Virus record (IMG/VR): IMGVR_UViG_3300008448_000016
Coordinates: 1-64,000 of that record
DNA from: a virus
DNA: 64,000 nt
Reading direction: 5' to 3' (one strand)
The position numbers were made by a program, and so were the translations under genes. Each line of letters opens with the position of its first letter. Within the stretch, counting starts at the first letter, position 1. Positions 15,343 through 23,237 of this stretch are shown in pieces. The notes under the pieces are model-generated. The model ran no database searches. It was not told the origin of the DNA and saw only the letters and a list, made by a program, of their open reading frames with translations.

Positions 15343-15738
15343 ATGTCAACGTTAGAGGGATTAATTAAAAAAACTTTATTACAGGAACAGAAATTTCATG
15401 AGATAAGTAATGAGATTACTTTTGATTTTGATTTATACCATGATGAATATGGTCATACGCAACAAAGAAAGTGGAGACATGGATCTGAACATAAAATAAG
15501 TGATTTTGATATTGTTAAACTACTTAAACAGGCTTCAGATGAAATTGTATATAATATTATTGACGGTAATATTAGACACAAAAGAAGATTTATTGTGTCA
15601 AGAGAGAAAGGGGATAACTTGAATCTTGTTATAGATCCTGAAAAAATAGAGTCCACATATTGGAATCTGATCGTTATCACGGTAATGAAAAAATCTGACT
15701 TTACTGTTGGTAAGGGTCAACTTCAAATTTTCGTATAA
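15343..15738 (+). CDS. hypothetical protein, 131 aa
   Basis: From the start at 15343 (MSTLEGLIKKTLLQ). The fold appears alpha/beta, with a His-rich patch (FDLYHDEYGHTQQRKWRHG) and ending in a strand pair (YWNLIVITVMKK; QLQIFV). The pattern His plus Arg followed by IxDxDIxKLL resembles unknown phage proteins with metal- or RNA-binding-like surfaces; I would not name it. An in-frame ATG at 15328 lies inside the promoter-like motif. It is an isolated plus-strand gene, convergent with the small RNA locus at 15737. Confidence 0.6.
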   Translation: MSTLEGLIKKTLLQEQKFHEISNEITFDFDLYHDEYGHTQQRKWRHGSEHKISDFDIVKLLKQASDEIVYNIIDGNIRHKRRFIVSREKGDNLNLVIDPEKIESTYWNLIVITVMKKSDFTVGKGQLQIFV

Positions 15739-15804
15739 AAACAAAACCACGGTGTTCTGACCGTGGTTGTTCTTAATGTATTCTGACATAAAGAACTTTT
15801 GTTT
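15737..15804 (-). ncRNA. candidate small RNA with its own promoter and terminator
   Basis: A promoter at 15811-15842 would start transcription near 15804. The next 68 nt fold into two hairpins. The first has arms 15796-15786 and 15779-15769 (10 of 11 pairs, 6-nt loop). The second is a perfect 9-bp stem, 15768-15760 with 15753-15745, followed by TTGTTTTT, an intrinsic terminator. A reading frame starting at 15789 passes straight through the terminator and into antisense of the gene at 15343, so a protein product is unlikely. The RNA ends on the stop codon of the convergent gene. Confidence 0.5.
15745..15768 (-). terminator. intrinsic terminator, mainly minus strand
   Basis: AACCACGGT (15745-15753) and ACCGTGGTT (15760-15768), 9 bp, loop of 6. 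The minus strand continues TTGTTTTT. It can also slow plus-strand transcripts leaving the gene that ends at 15738, though the plus-strand T-run is weak. Confidence 0.8.
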
Positions 15805-15810
15805 GTTTTA

Positions 15811-15842
15811 CAAAGATATATATTTTTTTTATTTTGCCAAAA
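15811..15842 (-). promoter_or_regulatory. Bacteroidota-type promoter of the candidate small RNA
   Basis: Minus strand TTTTG (15842-15838), 19 nt, TATCTTTG (15818-15811). The -33 part is inside the 3' end of the 130-aa gene. Confidence 0.7.
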
Positions 15843-16221
15843 TTTCTTCCAATTTTTTTACACGATTTGTAAAAGTTGTGTTGTAGAACCCCTCAAAATC
15901 ATTTTTAAGGTAATTAAATCTGATTTGAGTGCCTCCAGGTATTTTATTATACGCACTACCCCAATTCATTCCGTTATTAACCATATCAATCACTGATATA
16001 CTAATATATGATGTCCCAATATTACCGATGCGAACTGACACTTTCAGTTCAGAGTTGTATAGACCTCTTTCAAAGTCTTTTCCTCGTGGATCGGTTACAA
16101 ATCCTCTTTTTTTAAACTCCTCAATAACGAAATTAAACATATCTATATTGAAGTTTTTTTTAATTGAATTAATCTCTTTGGTCAACTCTTGTAGTTTTGT
16201 GATTTTTTCTGTTACCGTCAT
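15829..16221 (-). CDS. hypothetical protein, 130 aa
   Basis: An N-terminal helix (TEKITKLQELTKEINSIKK) leads to a beta-rich core with a KVSVRIGNIGTSYISISVID segment and an amphipathic C-terminal helix. Soluble. No family recognised. It has a strong host-type promoter 25 nt upstream (16246-16277), so it may be an early gene; small, early, stand-alone phage genes often act against host functions, but nothing here shows a target. Confidence 0.6.
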   Translation of the reverse strand: MTVTEKITKLQELTKEINSIKKNFNIDMFNFVIEEFKKRGFVTDPRGKDFERGLYNSELKVSVRIGNIGTSYISISVIDMVNNGMNWGSAYNKIPGGTQIRFNYLKNDFEGFYNTTFTNRVKKLEEILAK

Positions 16222-16245
16222 GTCTTATCTTATTTGTTTGTCTTA

Positions 16246-16277
16246 CAAAGATAATGGATATTATTTAATTGGCAAAA
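16246..16277 (-). promoter_or_regulatory. Bacteroidota-type promoter for the 130-aa gene
   Basis: Minus strand TTTTG (16277-16273), 19 nt, TATCTTTG (16253-16246). Spacing and both boxes match the promoter at 15811. Confidence 0.75.
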
Positions 16278-16284
16278 TATTTTT

Positions 16285-17085
16285 TTATAAATATTCAAAT
16301 AATTCTGAAGAGTCGTTTCTTAATTTACGTAATGCTTTCTCCTTAATTTGTCTAACTCTTTCCTTTGTAAGCCCAAAATCACTACCAATATCTTCTAAAG
16401 TTCTTGGTGTACCAGTCAATCCAAAATAATCCTCAACAATTATTCTTTCTCTCTCATCTAACACATCCAAAGTTTTCATCAATTTATCCTTTAGGAGATC
16501 TTTAGTATTAAATGCGGAATCAGGAGCGTCCGCATCCATATTTGGAATCATATCAATCAAAGTATCACCCTCTTCATTGATATTCATATCCAAGTCAATA
16601 GTACTAGGTAAGGTTGAAAACTTATCGGATAATTTACCTCCATTGTTTTCAATCTCCTTCTTAGATTTTTGTAATTCTTGAACCACATTAACCGGTAGTC
16701 GTATAGTTCTCGCATGATCATTAAGAGATTGAATGATTGACTGTTTAATCCACCAAACGGCATATGAAATAAGACGTAGATTTTTACTCCAATCAAAATT
16801 TTTGATCGCCTTTAACAACCCAAAATTACCTTCATTAATTAGATCAGGTAGAGGTAAACCTTGATTTTGATATTGTTTTGCCACAGTAATGACGAATCTC
16901 AAATTACCAATAAGTAATTCATGTTCAACTTCCTTTCTTTGACGTTCTGTCAAATTTTCAGACATCATAATTTTTGACAACTCCTTCTCTCTTTCAGGTG
17001 TCATCACTTTAATTCTTCTAATATCTTTCAAGTAATGAGATATCTCTTCTTGATTAATAGGTGCTCCTGTGTTCTTTTCTTTCAT
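16285..17085 (-). CDS. RNA polymerase sigma-70 family factor
   Basis: 266 residues in the order of a primary-type sigma factor without region 1.1. Region 2 spans about 60-131, with NLRFVITVAKQYQNQG, DLINEGNFGL and the promoter-melting segment SYAVWWIKQSI; region 3 follows with RLPVNV; region 4 has the helix-turn-helix near 229-256 (LEDIGSDFGLTKERVRQIK). It would redirect host RNA polymerase, most likely to the TATTTAT-type promoters of late genes. It resembles Bacteroidota RpoD more than T4 gp55, which suggests capture from a host. It is followed by the promoter of the 130-aa gene, and preceded by the 181-aa gene after 6 nt. Confidence 0.92.
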   Translation of the reverse strand: MKEKNTGAPINQEEISHYLKDIRRIKVMTPEREKELSKIMMSENLTERQRKEVEHELLIGNLRFVITVAKQYQNQGLPLPDLINEGNFGLLKAIKNFDWSKNLRLISYAVWWIKQSIIQSLNDHARTIRLPVNVVQELQKSKKEIENNGGKLSDKFSTLPSTIDLDMNINEEGDTLIDMIPNMDADAPDSAFNTKDLLKDKLMKTLDVLDERERIIVEDYFGLTGTPRTLEDIGSDFGLTKERVRQIKEKALRKLRNDSSELFEYL

Positions 17086-17091
17086 ATATAT

Positions 17092-17637
17092 TTATTTTGA
17101 ATATTCCTCCAACTTTTTTCTTTCAATATCACTTAATGAGTTAATACCATGATCCGCAATCTTATCAAGTAATTCATCCAATGTCATTTCACAAATAACT
17201 TCTTTCTTTTTTTTGCCAAAAGAATTATTAGTATCGTTTATCATTCCAATAAACACATCAAAAATCGCATCGTCATTCAATAAAACCTCATCTATTTCAA
17301 TTTCAATTCTGTTTTTATCTGTCTTATTTTTTTCAAGACCAACATCCAAAAGATGTTTCATCCTATCGTCATCAAAGTTAGATGAAATTTCTCCATTAAA
17401 AGGTAATAATACAAATAAAAATTCAGGGAAAGAATCAATTACCATGTCGGCATAAATTGTCATTTCCTGAAAACTCAAATCAGAATTAAAATGAAAAATA
17501 GCATTTTCATCACCAAAAACATATTTTATACTTGATCCATCAGTTGTAACTGGTTGTAGTTCTTTACCAATTTTTGTTGTGATGTCTTCACTATTGATGG
17601 ATTCACTTGATCCATAAACGAACATTAGATACTTCAT
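17092..17637 (-). CDS. hypothetical protein, 181 aa
   Basis: The first ~110 residues form an alpha/beta domain (MKYLMFVYGSSESI; FEFLFVLLPF-like strand). The last ~32 (LDELLDKIADHGINSLSDIE) resemble the short C-terminal helix-turn found at the end of several Bacteroidota proteins (DUF6576-like). The two parts are joined by a Lys-rich linker. It is the first gene of a unit with the sigma factor, so a regulatory role is possible. A partial host-type promoter at 17654-17661 lies 16 nt upstream. Confidence 0.6.
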   Translation of the reverse strand: MKYLMFVYGSSESINSEDITTKIGKELQPVTTDGSSIKYVFGDENAIFHFNSDLSFQEMTIYADMVIDSFPEFLFVLLPFNGEISSNFDDDRMKHLLDVGLEKNKTDKNRIEIEIDEVLLNDDAIFDVFIGMINDTNNSFGKKKKEVICEMTLDELLDKIADHGINSLSDIERKKLEEYSK

Positions 17638-17653
17638 ATTCTATTATTTCTTA

Positions 17654-17661
17654 CAAAGATA
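17654..17661 (-). promoter_or_regulatory. host-type -7 box for the 181-aa gene and sigma factor
   Basis: Minus strand TATCTTTG (17661-17654). No clear TTG is found at the expected distance upstream, so the promoter may be weak or need an activator. Confidence 0.5.
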
Positions 17662-17670
17662 ATTAAAAAA

Positions 17671-20052
17671 TTAAACTTGCTGATATATTTCTGAAATATT
17701 ATTTTCTTTTTTGATTTTTATTATGGAATCCGCCCATTGACTGATCATAGGATTATGGGTGATAACAAAAATTTTCTCAAAATACTCTTTTATTTTAATG
17801 AAAAATTCAGATACCATATCTAAATTATCATTTGATATTTTACCAAAAACCTCATCAAATACAACAACATTTGGTTTAGGTAAAGAACATATTTTACTTA
17901 AAACTGATCTCAAAGCCAAAGATGCAATTGTTCTTTCATATCCAGATCCTGATGTCATTAGTTTTTCAATACCCGTACTATTATCTATCATAATGAATTC
18001 AACCTCATTTTTATCATTAATCCTAATTTCTAATCTGAAGTATGAACTATCCTCCATTAATCTTTGTAATTCAGAATTTATCAAAGGCATCATTGTTTTC
18101 ATAATAATTTTTGATACACCATTTTTACCAAAAGCCTCCAAGTAAATCTTATAAAGTTTTTCTTTTTCAGACTCTTCATTTATTTTAATGATAGTCCTCA
18201 AGTTGGTTTCTATTTTAGATCTAAGATTATTAATTTCAAATTCGTTTGAAGTTATTTTATTTTTTTTATCTGCCTTTTCTCTTTCCAAATCATCAATTCT
18301 CATTCCAGCTTTAATCAACAAACCTTCAATTTTTTCATTTTCTTTAATTTTATCAAGAAGTTGGTTATATCTTTCCATTTTCTGATTGAGATTTTGGGTC
18401 TTCAAATCAAAACTTTCAACACTTAATTCGTATTTTTCTCTGATAAGTTTGTTTTTTTCATACTCATCAAATTCTTTTTTCAACCTTACAAATGTTTGTT
18501 CTATGCCTGTTAAAACCTGCATTGTTGTCCAAATTGTATCTTTTTGCATGATAAAACCATCAAGTTCTGAAATTTTTTGATTGGTGATCGCTGCGTTTAT
18601 TAACTCAATTCCACAATGTTCACATTTAATTCCACCTTCAACTGAAGTTTTTAATTTTTCAATTTCTTCAATTTTTGTTTCAAGTTGGATCAACTCTTTA
18701 TTTAAATTGTTATATTGTTCTTTTGCTTCGTCGTGTTTATCTTCGTGATAATATTCAGATGGTTCAATAACATTTATTTCATTCATTTTTTTAAGAACTT
18801 CATCTTTTTGATAATTCAATGAATTAATTTCTTCTTGAACTTTGGTTGGGTTTGTTTGCGCAATTTCATTATCAATATCTGTATGTTTTTTTCTCAACAT
18901 ATCATCGCGATAATTTTTACCCACCTTTAATTTTTCTTCAATATCAACAAGTTCAACATTAAGAGTTTTAATCTGATTATTAATATTATTAATGTCTTCC
19001 TCATACTGTTTATTGTCTTGTTTTAATTGTTCGGTATTATAAACATTTGATAACATTGATTTTGAAAAGTCCGAATACAATGTTTTTGCAACTTCTTCTT
19101 TTCTTTTTAAGAATTCAAGACCCATAAATCTTGAGAGGACTTGACCCCTAGCCGTAGGCTTGGAGTCAATGAGATCCTCAAGATTGGTTGCGGTGGTTAG
19201 AATCGTCATCAAAAAATCTTCTTTGGTTCCGATTGAGGACTTAATAAAGTTTTCAGTTTCTCTTCTTTGTTCACCAGTAAAATTCTGTAAACTCCCATCC
19301 GCAAGTTTTTTGAAAAAGTCCAATTCAGTTTTAACATTCCACTCACCTTTTTTGGACATTTTTCTTTCAATGTTTCTTACTATGATATACTCTTCACCAT
19401 CAATAATAACATCTCCCTTAACAACAACCTTATCCTTGTTTGTAAATCTATTAAAGATTTCCTCTGCCTTTGTCGTTTTTGTTGTTTCGTTAAAGAATAA
19501 AAACATTAGTAGATCCACACTTAATACCGTTTTACCCCCAAAATTTGGTGGATTTGATTCAATAATAGTTATACCATTACATTTGTCAAAATCAATTTTT
19601 TGGTTATCACCATAAGATAGGAAATTAGAAAACTCAATGTTTTTAATATACCATTTTTTGAATGATGTTGCTTCATCATAGGATTCAGAAACTTTATTTT
19701 CAACAATATTATTAATTGATAATATCTCATCAGTTTGAGATTCAAATCCTTTTGATTTTAAAAATTCACGAAGTAGATCAATCTGATAATTACTATCCAT
19801 TATGTTGACGGATACATCAACACTTTGCATAGTATCTTGCTCAACATTTTTAACTTTAGTTACTACATTTACATTTGTTGAGTTGTACTTTTTCTGAAAA
19901 TATTGTTTTACACTTTTTATCTTGTCTTGCGTAAAATTTTCTTGTATATCTTCCCATACAACTTGTATTGTTGGGTTTTGAAATTCAGAAAAATCTAAAT
20001 CGTTTATCATAATTTTATAATTAAATGGTTTTGGTGGATTAAATAGATCCAT
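17671..20052 (-). CDS. SbcC/Rad50-like recombination nuclease subunit (T4 gp46-like)
   Basis: 793 residues. A Rad50-type ATPase begins near residue 134 (WYIKNIEFSNFLSYG). The phosphate loop is ESNPPNFGGKT (165-175), where the usual first Gly is replaced. A long coiled coil carries a zinc hook (CEHCG, about 476-480). The second ATPase half has the signature TSGSGYERT near 700 and Walker B PNVVVFDEVFG near 730. About 133 residues precede the ATPase and have no counterpart in ordinary SbcC. With the SbcD-like protein at 21471 it makes the DNA-end processing complex used in recombination-dependent replication. The two genes are separated by four small genes. Confidence 0.92.
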   Translation of the reverse strand: MDLFNPPKPFNYKIMINDLDFSEFQNPTIQVVWEDIQENFTQDKIKSVKQYFQKKYNSTNVNVVTKVKNVEQDTMQSVDVSVNIMDSNYQIDLLREFLKSKGFESQTDEILSINNIVENKVSESYDEATSFKKWYIKNIEFSNFLSYGDNQKIDFDKCNGITIIESNPPNFGGKTVLSVDLLMFLFFNETTKTTKAEEIFNRFTNKDKVVVKGDVIIDGEEYIIVRNIERKMSKKGEWNVKTELDFFKKLADGSLQNFTGEQRRETENFIKSSIGTKEDFLMTILTTATNLEDLIDSKPTARGQVLSRFMGLEFLKRKEEVAKTLYSDFSKSMLSNVYNTEQLKQDNKQYEEDINNINNQIKTLNVELVDIEEKLKVGKNYRDDMLRKKHTDIDNEIAQTNPTKVQEEINSLNYQKDEVLKKMNEINVIEPSEYYHEDKHDEAKEQYNNLNKELIQLETKIEEIEKLKTSVEGGIKCEHCGIELINAAITNQKISELDGFIMQKDTIWTTMQVLTGIEQTFVRLKKEFDEYEKNKLIREKYELSVESFDLKTQNLNQKMERYNQLLDKIKENEKIEGLLIKAGMRIDDLEREKADKKNKITSNEFEINNLRSKIETNLRTIIKINEESEKEKLYKIYLEAFGKNGVSKIIMKTMMPLINSELQRLMEDSSYFRLEIRINDKNEVEFIMIDNSTGIEKLMTSGSGYERTIASLALRSVLSKICSLPKPNVVVFDEVFGKISNDNLDMVSEFFIKIKEYFEKIFVITHNPMISQWADSIIKIKKENNISEIYQQV

Positions 20053-20055
20053 TTG

Positions 20056-20301
20056 TTATTCATTAACACTTTCTTCGTTTGTTACAGAAATTTCAGTTGT
20101 TTGTTCTTCTTGACCATCAACAAATTCAAAGTTCAATGGTTTATCACCCATTTGAATATTCAATTCCTCATTTTGCTGAAGTTTGTCCATTTCTTCCTTT
20201 AGGAGTTTATTAAATTGTCTTTGCACTTTAGTTTTTTCCTCAGAAATTCTTTGATTTCTTTTTGCAACTTTTTTTCTGTGTTCTTTGGTTTTCTTACCCA
20301 T
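20056..20301 (-). CDS. small highly charged protein, 81 aa
   Basis: The first ~35 residues are strongly basic (KTKEHRKKVAKRNQRISEEK), the rest acidic (EEMDKLQQNEELN; DGQEEQTTEISV). The two halves suggest a helix that binds nucleic acid or an acidic partner. It lies 3 nt upstream of the gp46-like gene and is probably translated with it. No family recognised. Confidence 0.55.
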   Translation of the reverse strand: MGKKTKEHRKKVAKRNQRISEEKTKVQRQFNKLLKEEMDKLQQNEELNIQMGDKPLNFEFVDGQEEQTTEISVTNEESVNE

Positions 20302-20327
20302 CGTTTTTATTTTTGATTGTTTAAAAA

Positions 20328-20438
20328 TTATTCCTCTTCTTCGGTCTCATCCTCTTTTGAAATGGCGATCTTAATCGTTTCAGGAAATATCTGATTAATT
20401 CCTACCCCAACTTGTACTTCAATGTAATTTTCTTCCAT
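20328..20438 (-). CDS. 36-aa acidic mini-protein
   Basis: A short frame with ATG at 20438 encodes MEENYIEVQVGVGINQIFPE and a Glu-rich end (DETEEEE). It fills the gap between the 119-aa membrane protein and the 81-aa protein and keeps the operon spacing (10 and 26 nt). Composition matches neighbouring genes. Function unknown. Confidence 0.5.
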   Translation of the reverse strand: MEENYIEVQVGVGINQIFPETIKIAISKEDETEEEE

Positions 20439-20448
20439 TTTTTTTTAA

Positions 20449-20808
20449 TTATAAAACATTATTATTTGGTCTATTTTCTTCAAACCATTCTATTATTGCA
20501 TTTATCGCCCATACCGATCCTGATGATAAAATACCATCAAAAAACCAACTAATACCTACTGGTGTTCCAAATAAATCAAATGTTGGTGAAAATATAACCA
20601 ACGATAAAAACCATCCTCCGTGAAATCCAAAACACATAGGACAAGATAGAATTCCAGATATAAATTCACCAAATGGTCTTAATGGGGCGTATTCATTTTC
20701 TCCCCATTTTTTAAAAAAATTTCTTAATCCCGCAAAAATTGAGGAAAAAACCATAATGTTCATAAGCCCATAACTTAAAATGAACCATGTTAAAATGTTA
20801 ATTGTCAT
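20449..20808 (-). CDS. membrane protein with CPMC motif, 119 aa
   Basis: Hydrophobic segments at about 5-28, 47-72 and 83-105. The second begins with SCPMCFGFHGGW (C56, C59), a pattern found in DUF1360-type membrane proteins whose function is unknown. An amphipathic stretch between spans 1 and 2 carries the charges (RNFFKKWGENEY). It lies 1 nt downstream of the coiled-coil gene. A role in the host membrane during infection is likely but unspecified. Confidence 0.65.
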   Translation of the reverse strand: MTINILTWFILSYGLMNIMVFSSIFAGLRNFFKKWGENEYAPLRPFGEFISGILSCPMCFGFHGGWFLSLVIFSPTFDLFGTPVGISWFFDGILSSGSVWAINAIIEWFEENRPNNNVL

Positions 20809-20809
20809 A

Positions 20810-21514
20810 TTATAATCTTTGTGTTAAATTTGACCCCTTAAGATAAACTGCACCTTGACTTACCTTAATTGATTCTAATTGTTTATTTATTGTTTCCAAT
20901 TCTTTTATTTTTTCTTCTTTTAATGATAGTTCTTTTCTCAATTTCTGTAAAGTATCGGATAACATTTTTAATTTTTCATTATTCTCCACTTCCTTTATTA
21001 CTTCTACTTCTTTAATGATCTCAACCGGTGGTTTGTCTAAAAGAATGTCTAAATTACGTCTAAGTTCGTCTAATTCTTTATCCTTTTTAGACATTTCATT
21101 CATCAATTCGGCAACTTTTTTTCCAAGTTCATCTTCTGTTGTTTTGTCACAAATATATTCTACTTTTGTGACAACTTTTTCCACAACAACTTCCTTAATC
21201 ACTTCAACAGGAACCTCAACAATTTTTTCAACCTCTCTGATGACTTCAACAGGTATTTCCACTCGTTTTTCAACTATTACCTCTTTTTCCACCCATTTTT
21301 CTTCAATCCCGTCTATTTTTAAGTGTTTTTCACCTTCATTAAGTGTTTCTCCCAATAATCCATACTTTTCAATATTGAACCCTGATTCAAAACATTTCTT
21401 TATAAACCCGTTAACATCTTCAATATTATTGAGTTTACAATATGCAGACACTGCCTGCACTATTTTGTTACTAAAGATTTTTGAGTAATTCGGTTCCATT
21501 TTCAATATCTTCAA
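20810..21514 (-). CDS. coiled-coil protein with EVxVEVIKE repeats, 234 aa
   Basis: An N-terminal ~70 residues fold into a small helical domain (VSAYCKLNNIEDVNGFIKKC). Residues ~78-115 repeat a short Val/Glu unit (VEVIREVEKIVEVPVEVIKE) that predicts an extended beta or stalk. The rest is a coiled coil with heptads (MNEMSKKDKELDELRRNLD; LRKELSLKEEKIKELE). The gene overlaps the gp47-like gene by 44 nt from the first ATG, or 29 nt from the ATG at 21499. It may be a structural linker; no enzymatic motif is seen. Confidence 0.65.
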   Translation of the reverse strand: MKILKMEPNYSKIFSNKIVQAVSAYCKLNNIEDVNGFIKKCFESGFNIEKYGLLGETLNEGEKHLKIDGIEEKWVEKEVIVEKRVEIPVEVIREVEKIVEVPVEVIKEVVVEKVVTKVEYICDKTTEDELGKKVAELMNEMSKKDKELDELRRNLDILLDKPPVEIIKEVEVIKEVENNEKLKMLSDTLQKLRKELSLKEEKIKELETINKQLESIKVSQGAVYLKGSNLTQRL

Positions 21515-22250
21515 ATGATTTTATGGAAAATTTCAAAAATGGTCTTGGGTTGAATAGGTCAACATAACTGTACTGATTGGTTTCCACATCATAAATACCA
21601 TATCCATGTCTTCCAATACTTTCACCAACATTCTGCTGTATTGTTGATCCAATCATATACCCTTTACCTGTTTTAAAACTAAACTCTTGTCTTTTATGGA
21701 TATCCCCACACAATACAATATCAAGACCATCAAATTTTTCCATATCATACGCATGATCTCCGAAATCATATCCAAGATCTGTCGTCATTCCTTGTATTGG
21801 TCCATGAAATAACCCTACTTTAATCCCTGTTGCAACATTCAAATCAGGTGGAATGTTCCCTTGATACTGTGAATAAACACACCAACTTATATTCTCATCT
21901 TCATACACACCCCTACCTTTGTAGTAGTAAATATTTGGGTTATCAAGTGAAGAAATAATTGGCGTTAAAGCGTCAAGCCTTTCTGTGTTATTCACAAGAA
22001 AGTCGTGATTTCCAGGAATAATGATAATTTTTGCAATTTTCACACATTCTGATAATATCCAACTAACCATATCAATAAGTTCTGGTGTTAGTTGATTTTT
22101 TGAATGAACTAAATCTCCAGTAAAGACAATCCTATCCGGTTTTAATTCTTTCCACTGACTAATCGCATCTTCCATAATTGATTTATACAAGTCGTGGTCT
22201 TTGAACAATCTTAAATGAAGATCTGAAAAGTGCACTAATTTATTTACCAT
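21471..22250 (-). CDS. SbcD/Mre11-like exonuclease subunit (T4 gp47-like)
   Basis: 259 residues with all calcineurin-type phosphoesterase motifs: FSDLHLR (D10, H12), FTGDLVHSK (45-46), PGNHDF (80-83), FHG (H149) and CGDIHKRQ (H185). These bind two metal ions and cut DNA ends. It partners the gp46-like ATPase at 17671. Length is short for SbcD but normal for phage gp47. The 3' end overlaps the coiled-coil gene; the start overlaps the 244-aa gene by 11 nt. Confidence 0.92.
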   Translation of the reverse strand: MVNKLVHFSDLHLRLFKDHDLYKSIMEDAISQWKELKPDRIVFTGDLVHSKNQLTPELIDMVSWILSECVKIAKIIIIPGNHDFLVNNTERLDALTPIISSLDNPNIYYYKGRGVYEDENISWCVYSQYQGNIPPDLNVATGIKVGLFHGPIQGMTTDLGYDFGDHAYDMEKFDGLDIVLCGDIHKRQEFSFKTGKGYMIGSTIQQNVGESIGRHGYGIYDVETNQYSYVDLFNPRPFLKFSIKSFEDIENGTELLKNL

Positions 22251-22974
22251 CTTTTGATTTTTTAAACATTTCTTTTAGTTTGTTTTCAAATTCCTCTGCT
22301 TTGGAGATTCTGTCTTCAATCTCCTTATTTTTTTTCAAAATATTATCAAGCCTTTCTTTTGTTTCATTATCATCTGATTCATTCTTTTTTAAATCAATAT
22401 CATACTCTTTTACTTCGGTATTCTCACCATCTTCAACAACTTCAAATAAACCTCTAACTAAAACAGCCCGAAAACCTTTAGTTTTGTATTCTTCTGGGTT
22501 GTCCAATACATCATCCAATAACTTGTGTATATCATTTCTTAATGTTAATTCATCATTAACCCCTGATATGTCTTGAGACATTTCGGGTGACCAAGTTAGT
22601 AAAATGTGTTTTCTTGGTTCAAATGTTGATGGGTCATAAATTGTTGGTCCCATAGCGGCACCATTCTTAACAGGTTTAAGTAATTGATTTGGGTCATACA
22701 TTTCAGGCGTTAAATTTAGTGACAATAGATAACATTTACCTTTAAATTTCATAAGGTCTGACAACTTAATTGTATATGGTTTCAATCCCTCACCATTTCT
22801 AGATTTAACTATAGGATATTCAATAATTTCTAAAGACTCACATTCTTTAAATTCGTCAGTATTCATTATAATATCTTTGTATTTTTCTAAATTTTTACCA
22901 TACAAAGTGTTATCCATATATACATCTTCTTTTTTGGTTAATTTTACAATTTCAATTAATTCTTTTAATTTCAT
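22240..22974 (-). CDS. hypothetical protein, 244 aa
   Basis: An alpha/beta N-terminal domain (about 1-175) includes a conserved-looking loop VKNGAAMGPTIYDPSTFEP and strands KGKCYLLSLNL and HILLTWSPEM. The last ~45 residues are a coiled coil (LDNILKKNKEIEDRISKAEEF). It may bind another protein through the coil. No family recognised. It overlaps the downstream gp47-like gene by 11 nt and shares 4 nt with the 88-aa gene upstream, so all belong to one recombination/replication operon. Confidence 0.6.
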   Translation of the reverse strand: MKLKELIEIVKLTKKEDVYMDNTLYGKNLEKYKDIIMNTDEFKECESLEIIEYPIVKSRNGEGLKPYTIKLSDLMKFKGKCYLLSLNLTPEMYDPNQLLKPVKNGAAMGPTIYDPSTFEPRKHILLTWSPEMSQDISGVNDELTLRNDIHKLLDDVLDNPEEYKTKGFRAVLVRGLFEVVEDGENTEVKEYDIDLKKNESDDNETKERLDNILKKNKEIEDRISKAEEFENKLKEMFKKSKDGK

Positions 22975-23237
22975 ATTACATTTTTTGGTTGACGATCTGA
23001 ATTATCGTCTTGTTTATTTGTTCCACAATATATTTCATATGGTGGTCTAAATGGGTCATTTGGTCTTGGGAAGGGGTTAACTGGTACCGGTATTGTATAA
23101 GGTTCTGCAATTCCAATTTTTGGTTCATCTCTAACTTCTCCCATCTTTTCAACAATTGGTGAGATATCTATATGTTTATTTTCTAATTTACCATATAGAT
23201 ACCCTTCCAACCAAATATAAAATTCTTTATGTGTCAT
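22971..23237 (-). CDS. hypothetical protein, 88 aa
   Basis: A helical start (HKEFYIWLEGYLYGKLE) is followed by a Pro-rich stretch (IPVPVNPFPRPNDPFRPP) and a polar end with Asn/Asp. The N-terminal helix pattern with WLEGYL resembles small phage proteins with a similar Pro-rich tail; function unknown. ATG and the upstream TGA overlap (ATGA). Confidence 0.6.
   Translation of the reverse strand: MTHKEFYIWLEGYLYGKLENKHIDISPIVEKMGEVRDEPKIGIAEPYTIPVPVNPFPRPNDPFRPPYEIYCGTNKQDDNSDRQPKNVI

Noticed and set aside
15598-15789. 63-codon minus-strand frame starting MSEYIKNNHG
   Set aside because: It runs through the intrinsic terminator at 15745-15768 and is antisense to the gene at 15343; its start lies in a hairpin. 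A non-coding RNA explains the promoter better.
19160-19615. 151-codon plus-strand frame opposite the SbcC-like gene
   Set aside because: The opposite strand encodes the conserved ATPase; this frame's composition is that of a shadow.
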